From Synchiropus splendidus (lineage: Eukaryota > Chordata > Actinopteri > Syngnathiformes > Callionymidae), in contig NC_071334.1 of the NCBI RefSeq assembly GCF_027744825.2, forward strand, positions 31,398,437 through 31,462,436: 64,000 nt of DNA, in the 5' to 3' direction. Below the pieces are notes generated by a model. That model had not been told where the DNA came from and made no database searches. It was given only the letters and a program-made list of their open reading frames with translations. A program made the position numbers and the translations under genes. This document shows, in pieces, positions 57,001 through 64,000 of the stretch. Numbering within the stretch: the stretch's first letter is position 1; each line of letters opens with the position of its first letter.

Positions 57001-58408
57001 GGTAAAGAAGTTGGTATTTTGCCTGTTGTTATAGCAGTTGGTTTTGACACATTTACAAAAGAGGTGCAGACATTTTTCTTTAGCAAGTAGCCGTATTGTT
57101 CTAAAGGGAAGTTAAATTATATCATTCAAATTATATTCAATTCATGTTTTGTAGGAACAGTATCCTCATTACATATTTTACTTAAAACTGTCTCACATAT
57201 TGAATATAATGAGTTAACATTACCTTAAAGCATTTGTTGTTAGATTTTGTTACGACACTGTCAAAGGACTGCTAGTCTCAGTAACCTTCATTGTCCATGT
57301 GAAACGGTTTGTTCGACCACCAGCAGAGAAAGATAACACAGCAACACAACAGTTCTTCAGTTCAGTTCTACAGTTCAGAGATGTGGACATTAGAAGTTGT
57401 CCGTTTATGGTGGAAGTAAATGATGTGCCATTGTGTAGTGTACAGTACAAGACCTTTGTGACACCATACTGTTTTGTGTTGTGCAGCATTTAGTTGAAGT
57501 TGAAAAATATTTGAAACAAAGAGTTGTATTTTGAAAAGCAGCACATGTGCAGTGCTTCCATTTTCACTTGTTTATTTAAAATATCTCTATATATATATAT
57601 ATCTATATAATTTGAGTATGGGCTCAAGGTATGGCGTGTTTTTTCAGACAAGGATTAAGGTTGACTTCCTGGTTTGGTTGGGTGTTTGGTTGCATATGAT
57701 TGACTGGCATCTGTTGCTCATTGATTTGGATTTATTTCAGAGATGTTTGTATTTTGTTTTTTGGTATTTTAAGTGAGAGAACCACAAATATTGACTTTTG
57801 TCTCTCCCTCTCAAGAAAGAGTTCTTAACTTAGTATCAAGATGATTCAGTGATAGAGTCCGACCGTCATTCAGCCTGGGACACTATACATTGCACAAACC
57901 ACATTGGCCTGAAATGTCAGTTTTCTGTCAATTACAGTGCCGAAATACTACTATAGTTGTACTGCGGTACAGTTTCAACCACTTGACTTGCTTGTTATAG
58001 ATCGTAACAATGTGTTTAATTTCGGTACCTGTCGAGATTGGCGTTTCTCACCCATCATATATTGTATCCAAAGTCCCCGCAGTCAACAAATAAAGCAGTT
58101 ATGTGACTTAAAAACAACAGAAAATAAAAGTCATAAATTATTTTTTTGTGAAACCCAATGTGTTAATGTGGTTCCAGGATGTGGTAGGAGGGCGCTTCGA
58201 TGCTGGACAAGCCTTTGTGGGCGAGCTGAGCCAGGTCAACATATGGGACCGGGTCCTGAAGCCAGTTGAGATCCAGTCCATGGCCAACTGCACATCCTAT
58301 AGTCCTGGGAATGTGATCTCCTGGCTAGCCAGCAACGTGGAGGTCTTTGGTCGAGGGGCATTCAAGAGGCCGCTGGAAGTGTGTCAGGAGCGACTCCCGA
58401 ATTCGTAA
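53591..58408 (+). CDS. nptx2: nptx2, neuronal pentraxin 2 (Narp); five exons, complete
   Basis: A secreted synaptic pentraxin that clusters AMPA receptors at excitatory synapses. The five exons give 433 residues (human about 431). A signal peptide (MFCLWFGLLLLLGLGKC) is followed by a coiled-coil region rich in Leu and Glu (about 50-215; QLRETILQQKETISKQ), then the C-terminal pentraxin domain (about 220-433; FSYGVPGQANEIVLIEWGNN, WHPIKPGGVIILGQEQ). The second coiled-coil block, LLQRRLAELEKQLLKKVNNL and KTESTLNALVERINELEK, sets it with NPTX2 rather than NPTX1. Asn-X-Ser/Thr sites occur at NDT, NIS, NAT and NCT. An upstream in-frame GTG at 53,576 was not used because the ATG opens a proper signal peptide. 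The pentraxin signature has Ala where Ser/Thr is usual. Confidence 0.96.
55196..55415 (+). CDS. nptx2: nptx2 exon 2
   Basis: Second coiled-coil segment ending INELEK plus one base. Start set at the first AG (CACTTAG|CAACAG); later AGs at 55,200-55,201 and 55,203-55,204 would also keep frame, dropping two or three residues. Confidence 0.9.
55898..56142 (+). CDS. nptx2: nptx2 exon 3
   Basis: Start of the pentraxin domain: GGGDFKSPEQFKLSLPQRTN, then the conserved YAFTLCMWIKSSASPGIGTP, to ELLINDK. Donor GTGAGC. Confidence 0.96.
56814..56993 (+). CDS. nptx2: nptx2 exon 4
   Basis: VAQLPLDVRDGRWHHICIAW then TTRDGQWDAYQDGERQGTGD to GGVIILGQEQ. It carries the pentraxin signature HICIAWTT. Donor GTAAGG. 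Confidence 0.96.
58178..58408 (+). CDS. nptx2: nptx2 exon 5 and stop
   Basis: DVVGGRFDAGQAFVGELSQV, then NIWDRVLKPVEIQSMANCTS, ending VCQERLPNS and TAA at 58,406-58,408. Confidence 0.96.
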   Translation, partial: DVVGGRFDAGQAFVGELSQVNIWDRVLKPVEIQSMANCTSYSPGNVISWLASNVEVFGRGAFKRPLEVCQERLPNS

Positions 58409-59640
58409 ACATCTGCCTTTCCCCAGACGCTTTGCTGTTCATTTAGTTTCCTTCAAGCACACGTCCAACATCTGTTATTGTGAGCTTTAGTGTCGGTCTT
58501 GCACACTCCTCTAGTCCTCTCAGTGTATTTAAAAAGGTGCGCTGAGGTAATTCAGCCTCACACCCACCAGGAGGTTTTAATATGGTGTAAATCCATTCGA
58601 TCCCTCGCCGTCACACGCATGCTCTCCTGCTAGTACAACCTCATCCAAGTCAAGACTTGGCCTGGTGAGGACATGTGAGTTGGTTTTGCGTGTCGAGCCA
58701 GAGTGAGTGGGAGGAATGATTAGGAGGTCTAGCTAATGTTATGTCTTTTCCTTAACATGGCAATAGGCTTACAGCCAAGTGCAATCCAACCTCTCCAATT
58801 GACATGTTCACTCATTAAGAGCTGACTGGGATTTTGCCCCTGAACTACCAAGTTCCTAAAATAATAGAAAGAACGACACTCAATATCGGATTACAGTCAC
58901 CAGTAATGTCACAACTTGTTCTTTTTATGTTATAATTTACGTTTGATTTTTTTCATGTTATTTATTTTTGAAGCAAATTTGCACTTTGTACAAAGTTTAT
59001 ATTGTGATACAAATACTGAATTGCTCTTTAACCATAAGGTAACAATACAGTACAGCTAAAACTATTTTAAACAAACTGTATTTTCAGATTCATGACTACT
59101 GTTCATAACTCCCAATATATGACTATTTTCCTAAAGTCATTATTTGCACGTTAAAATAGTCATGTTTGTATAATTTACTCATTTATTTTACCACTTCTCT
59201 TTATTTGTTGTTAATAATATTACAGTTTGAATTTTTAACACAAATTATTTTTATAATGTAATTAAACGTTGCCATTGAAGCCTGTAATGTTTCATTGGTT
59301 TCAGTTAGTGAAACCAGACTGAGGTGGAGTATTGATGAGCATTTTTCTCTTCTGGCCTTTTCTGTCTCGCCATCCCATCGCTTTTCTGGAGCTGTAGTCA
59401 CATACTGTTCTCGCTGTTGTGAATGTACAATGTCACTTGTTTGTTTGTGTGAAAAGTACATCATCCTTGTGAGTGAACTTTGCACTTTGTTGTCAGAATA
59501 TCAGGAAATATGAATCATGAAATATGGCCTTCTAATTAAGTGCCGCTCTGTTTTCAAAGTGTTGATGTTATTATCTTTGCCAACAGTTATGTATAATTCA
59601 AAGAACTTTAAATTTAATAAAGTCACTACTCAAATGGATT
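58409..59640 (+). other. nptx2: nptx2 3' untranslated region
   Basis: No open frame of note. AT-rich from 58,900 on, with ATTTA pentamers at 58,960-58,964 and 59,181-59,185. The end is set by the poly(A) signal. Confidence 0.7.
59616..59621 (+). terminator. nptx2: poly(A) signal AATAAA, nptx2
   Basis: First clear AATAAA after the stop codon, 1.2 kb downstream, followed by TG-rich sequence (TTGTTCAAAGTGC, GTTGGTG). Confidence 0.7.
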
Positions 59641-62425
59641 GTTCAAAGTGCATTCGTTGGTGACGCTACCATTCTCTCTGTAATCACTGTTTTTATATTC
59701 ATGTGGATAGGAAACCTAATAGATTCCATGAAAAGGAGCTGAAGATAATTCACAGCAAGTGGAGTTTTGACTAAGAAGGCTTAGGCTAAGACAACAGAAG
59801 GTGTCCTAGTGGCATTAACACTTAACAGATGAGCGAGAGCCAAAGGTTAAGACTGATGTCACAGACAGGGAGTACAGATATCCTGCTCAACCCAAAACAA
59901 GTAAATGTAATGTTTCTGGCCCCCAGTTCTGACTTAATGTAATGTAAAAAAGTTCAACTGTGAAATATCTGCGGTGTGATGTGCAAGACGGGTCACTCCA
60001 TGGTAAGTTGTATTTGAGATACACTGTAAAAGGGGTGGTTCCCTTCAACAGTCCTTGAAGTCAGTACAGCATTTTGTTGTTTTACAACCTATATGCATTA
60101 TGTGCCTCTTAAGAGAAACATAATAGGAAATAATGCAAGCAGTACATAATGTTGGCTTGTTTCCTTACATGGTATTTCGAGAAAAAAAAGACCTTAATGA
60201 ATGCATAGTTTCAGGGAAAATGTACCACTATTCTACAGCCACCATATGATCGGAATATTTTAAAAAATGAATCATCATTTTTTTTCAAAGGAGAGGAGAA
60301 ATGCATTATAAACTTTCAAGTGTTTTCTACAGCCCTCAAGAATTCTTCAAGGCCTTTTGAAATAATGCTGCAGTAATTTTATGGTACTTTTAGTACCTTG
60401 TTTTTCAATGGCTTGTGAATGAATAGTTGTCATGACGACAAAGAGGAGAGGTGAACTATTTGTGAACATTGTGTGAATTTACGCAAGTTGCTGGTTAAGC
60501 CTGATTGTTGTGATTCGCATGGCAACTCAGTGCAGTGATGGTTGGTCAATAGGGGGCGCTAGGGCACTGCCCCACGCCTCATACTGTAGAACGTGCCATA
60601 TGGTGCATTTATTGATTTATTTATCATGGGATATTAATTATATTTATTATATGATTTTGCTTGACAAAGGTTAATTATTTAATGATGGTTAATCGTTACT
60701 GTGTTGAGCGTTGAAACATTAATTAAAATAACTAAAATATTATAAGGAAATTCACTGTTTCCCTTGAATTATAAGGAAACTGCATCCTATTCATTACATA
60801 CTCCTTGTAGGGAGCTGGAAAAAACAGCGCTGCTCAGCCAATCACAGACGTGGAATGGTCATATGACACCAAAAATTCATCCAATCAGCATTCTCCAACA
60901 AAATCTAAATAACTGCTACCATTTTTTTCTGGTGACTTATAATAACGGATAAGAATCATATAAACATTTTCAGTGCACCACATTATACTGTGGGATGTCA
61001 CAACCATAACATGCATGATGAAGGAGAGTAGCATCTTGGCGTGAAACACTTTGTCAATGTTGTATAATATACGATGAAATCATATTCATGAATAAAAGTG
61101 TGTCGTGATGCACAGTGAAAGGCCATAAATTATAGTACATGCTATAATTTCATATACTGCTCAACTTCATGCCAATAATATGTTCATTCATATGAGTTCA
61201 AGAGCCAATGCTGACTTTTGTGGAACAAAAGTAATGTTCCGCTGGCCATATGACAGCATTTCACATCAGTTCTGGCAAAAGAAAGAAGAAGAATCAGCAT
61301 CAACAATAACTCAGTTCACTTTGAGTATAAGGTCAACAGCAATGACGGCTAATCACTTAGTGCGTCTGTGAAGTCAGAATTATCAATATCTGATGAAGAC
61401 AAGTTCTTCAGCCCTTGCATGGAAAACCATGGGAAAATGAAAGCGGAGTCTCCTCAAGGGAGTCAGGTGAAAGTTCTTGTGGTATTAAGCAGAAAATCAA
61501 GCGCAACAAAAATGTGTCAGCTGTCACACTGAGAAATTAGAGCCATGCGCTTCATGTTCAAGTGAGAAAATAAAATTAACCTCAAGCCCAAATTCTGATG
61601 AAAATGAGAATAAAGATATTTGCTGTTTCATTAAATATATGCTATGTTGTATGTCATGTACATCAAAATGACGGACGCAAAAAAGTTTCTATTCAGACCT
61701 CTTCCTGTTGTCGGGTGAACATCTGCAAGCATCAACTAGCGCCAGTCTTCATCCAACATGTTCTTTCCTTGATTTAAAATGTGCTGAATTACATGACAGT
61801 TCCACTTACCAAGAGCCATCAAATCTGGGTCAAGAGCTTTACATTACATTATAGACCAGAGGTTTGTCTAAACATTTTACCTGGTTAACAAAATGGCCAT
61901 CTGGCTTGAGCTTTTTTTAAAGACTTGTCCTGGATCTGTAGCCAAATATCCCTGCCTGAATGTGTGATTCCATCTTCTGAATGTGAATACGATGCTTTTG
62001 CCAAGCCATGAAAAATTATTCAACACCATTTGGGATGAATACAACTGTGAACGTAAATGTTGAAATTACAAACATTTCGAATTTTGAATTATGACGTTGA
62101 AGATTTTTTAAAAATCCAATAATGGCCCAAATGGCTTCCATATTAAGATAAAGACTATCTTAAATATGTAATAGCTGAATATTCACAAAGACTCTCAAAA
62201 GTTTGTTCACAGCCAGGAGTGTATCCATGGCAACCAACATTTTCCTGCTTTTCACATCAAGCTTTGCCCAAAGAAAGTGTTTTTCAGCGCAGTGTGACTA
62301 CAGATTATTGGCTCCTTTTCACCTCATAGTGAGTTACGTTGTGTTTATGTTAGTGAGTGGCATCAAGAAAAAAAAGAAAATATTCATTATTTAGCAAAAG
62401 ATATAAAATGAAATCACTTAACCTG
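59641..62425. other. intergenic region between convergent nptx2 and tmem130-like gene
   Basis: No recognised gene. The phrase AATAGGGGGCGCTAGGGCACTG at about 60,548-60,570 resembles parts of fish transposons; no termini were found. Short open frames do not resemble known proteins. Confidence 0.6.
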
Positions 62426-62431
62426 TTTATT
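62426..62431 (-). terminator. poly(A) signal AATAAA for the tmem130-like gene
   Basis: AATAAA on the minus strand, 120 bases after the stop codon of the last exon, at a usual distance. Confidence 0.55.
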
Positions 62432-62550
62432 TATATTAAACAGGGAATCGCCCTGGAAGTGATAGGCACTTTAAAGCACAATACTGTTCAGTGACTGCAT
62501 GTGTGTACATTACAGAATACAGAACAGTTAGCTGTAAGCTTCAGTCGTAG

Positions 62551-62685
62551 TTAGGAGTAATGAGTGGAGTAGGGCAACAGCAGAGGCTTGTTCTCTTCTT
62601 TCCTCTCAGGAGAAATGTTAAGGAGAACTCTGCTGTGAGCACACTCCTGGCTCTTCAGGAACAAAGCATTGCTGGAAACTGCAAT
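62551..62685 (-). CDS. tmem130: tmem130-like last exon
   Basis: 44 residues plus TAA, beginning IAVSSNALFLKSQE after acceptor TTGTTTTCCAG and ending EENKPLLLPYSTHYS. The frame follows from the upstream exon's phase 0 end across a 185-base intron. Confidence 0.62.
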   Translation of the reverse strand: MAVSSNALFLKSQECAHSRVLLNISPERKEENKPLLLPYSTHYS

Positions 62686-62977
62686 CTGGAAAACAAGCAG
62701 CGGTCAAGTCACCTGTCTGTTGCTTCAACTGAAGACATCAATGAGCAAGAGTCCATATAAATAAACTCAAGATATTGCTAACAAGACAACAGTCTGTTGC
62801 TTTGACGCATTAGTTATTTACCTACCAGAAATAAACAAAGACAATGCTTATTTCACCAAACATTAAATACCTGTTGTCTGCTGTTGTGTCGAGGGCGGCA
62901 GGCAATGACAGCAATGAAGGAAAAGGTCGCCACAAGAACAGCTGCACTGGAGACGATGAAGAGTACGTGGGGAGTTG
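62551..62977 (-). CDS. tmem130: probable tmem130, C-terminal end (last two exons)
   Basis: Two exons that splice in frame encode the end of a type I membrane protein. The order is a hydrophobic helix (PHVLFIVSSAAVLVATFSF then IAVIAC), a basic stop-transfer stretch RPRHNSRQQ, and a cytosolic tail of about 50 residues ending EENKPLLLPYSTHYS. TMEM130 is a PKD-domain membrane protein related to PMEL and GPNMB. The tail's acidic di-leucine (ENKPLL) lines up with ENHGLL at the human TMEM130 C-terminus, and TMEM130 is the neighbour of NPTX2 in mammals. The helix itself is not strikingly conserved, so synteny carries much of the weight. PMEL or GPNMB relatives are the alternative. The 5' part lies beyond the window. 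Confidence 0.6.
62871..62977 (-). CDS. tmem130: tmem130-like transmembrane exon
   Basis: 107 bases, two of them finishing a codon from the previous exon; acceptor CTGGATGTCCAG, donor CAG|GTATTT. Encodes the membrane helix and RPRHNSRQQ. Confidence 0.65.
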
Positions 62978-64000
62978 CTGGACATCCAGAGGAGGGACAA
63001 AGACAAGCACACACTTATCGTATAATGTTTACTCAGCGCATCACTTTTGCCCCTGTTACTTACACAACATCACAACTGCTACGGTTATTAATGTTGCTAC
63101 TGCAGCAACAACAACGACTTCAATGCATCTGGAGTTACTGTAGTACTGCCATGATTCTAAGCACCTCATTAAAATGACTTTATGGTGATCAATGTGGACT
63201 AGTACATGAAATACATGACAAGTTCAAGTTTAGGTCGTAACACATTGGAGCCCACACAGAGGCTGTGATATACAGGTAGTACGCACCCAGCATATAATGC
63301 TCGATCTAGAGTTCGACTCGTAACATTGATACTACTCCTCGATTTCTAGTAGTGCTACTATCACTAATACCTTCACTACTATTACCACTGTCATACCCAC
63401 CTCTATTTTTTGTGTACAGTTACTGCTTTCCCAATATGTCCTGCTTTGAGAACCACTAGAAATGTCTTTCTGTCTTATGTCCATTACTACCTTCTCCACT
63501 ACTAGTTATTGATTCCTCCTTTCTTTCATATAGTGCTCCTGCTGTGGCTACTACATCTGTCAAAGTTATTTACCTCGACTAATTCTCCAATTGTCATACT
63601 AATACAGTATAGTAATACTAATAAAAATACTAAACCAGTTCCTCCACTTATGTTTAAGAGTGTCTTCTGGGCACTCTGATTTCCTCCTGGTTGTGCTATG
63701 ATTCTCACCACAAGCAGCTGGAATATTCACTAGTCCTTCAACAATGTCAGGAAACAAACAGAATAAAATTAATGAATGTTTGTTTTTCTCCATCTGTTGC
63801 TGACCATCAGCCTAAATGGCAATTACTTAGAGTAAATATAGACTGAAGTAACAACCTTTTTGCTAAAATTAAAATCACAAGTGACAATTTTAGGTTACAG
63901 AAAGGCCAGATTATCGTAACAGTGACCCAGTGAATGCCAAATAACAATTAAAAAAACAGTGTTTAAAAATTCCCAGAGGTTAAAATGATGATGGTGCAGC
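62978..64000 (-). other. intron or upstream part of the tmem130-like gene
   Basis: No further exon could be supported. A minus-strand open frame at 63,526-63,711 contains a hydrophobic run but has no convincing splice context. Confidence 0.45.

Noticed and set aside
63526..63711. Hydrophobic minus-strand frame upstream of the tmem130-like exons
   Set aside because: It has a membrane-like stretch, but no donor or acceptor gives a frame joining the exon at 62,977, and the helix of that protein is already accounted for.

Overview
The window is chromosomal DNA from a vertebrate, almost certainly a ray-finned fish. It holds split genes with GT-AG introns, about 40% GC by eye, long CA/TG microsatellites, short interspersed elements of fish type, and protein sequences that match mammalian orthologues closely without being mammalian. 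The species cannot be named from the sequence. I found no prokaryotic, viral, CRISPR or toxin content.

Layout. (1) Bases 2,626-48,462, minus strand: 61 consecutive coding exons of trrap, the giant PIKK-like scaffold of the SAGA and TIP60/NuA4 histone acetyltransferase complexes. They join in one frame into 3,219 codons. The start codon is in the window; the C-terminal ~600 residues (pseudokinase and FATC) lie left of base 1, and bases 1-2,625 are intron. A candidate non-coding first exon ends at 49,132. (2) About 49.2-53.6 kb: an intergenic interval with several interspersed repeats, then a proximal segment with a perfect CRE palindrome 307 bp before the next gene's ATG. (3) Bases 53,591-58,408, plus strand: all five exons of nptx2 (neuronal pentraxin 2, Narp), 433 residues, with a 3'UTR to a poly(A) signal at 59,616. 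(4) About 59.6-62.4 kb: intergenic. (5) Bases 62,551-62,977, minus strand: the last two exons of a type I membrane protein, best read as tmem130. The rest of that gene lies right of the window.

TRRAP, NPTX2 and TMEM130 are neighbours on human 7q22, so the block is an old syntenic one, but here the nptx2-tmem130 pair looks inverted relative to trrap. The genes are not a pathway: trrap is a ubiquitous co-activator, nptx2 a secreted synaptic protein induced by activity, and tmem130 a poorly known membrane protein.

Exon boundaries were set by hand from splice motifs and the known protein. The phases agree across all 60 internal trrap junctions and all four nptx2 junctions, so I trust them to the base except where a choice is stated. 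The most distinctive observations are a GC-AG intron in trrap, an 81-base intron that is open in frame, a hAT-type element with target-site duplication just upstream of a trrap splice acceptor, a lengthened bipartite nuclear-localisation linker, a pentraxin signature with an alanine substitution, and the CRE upstream of nptx2. I did not find a wholly new biological system here.
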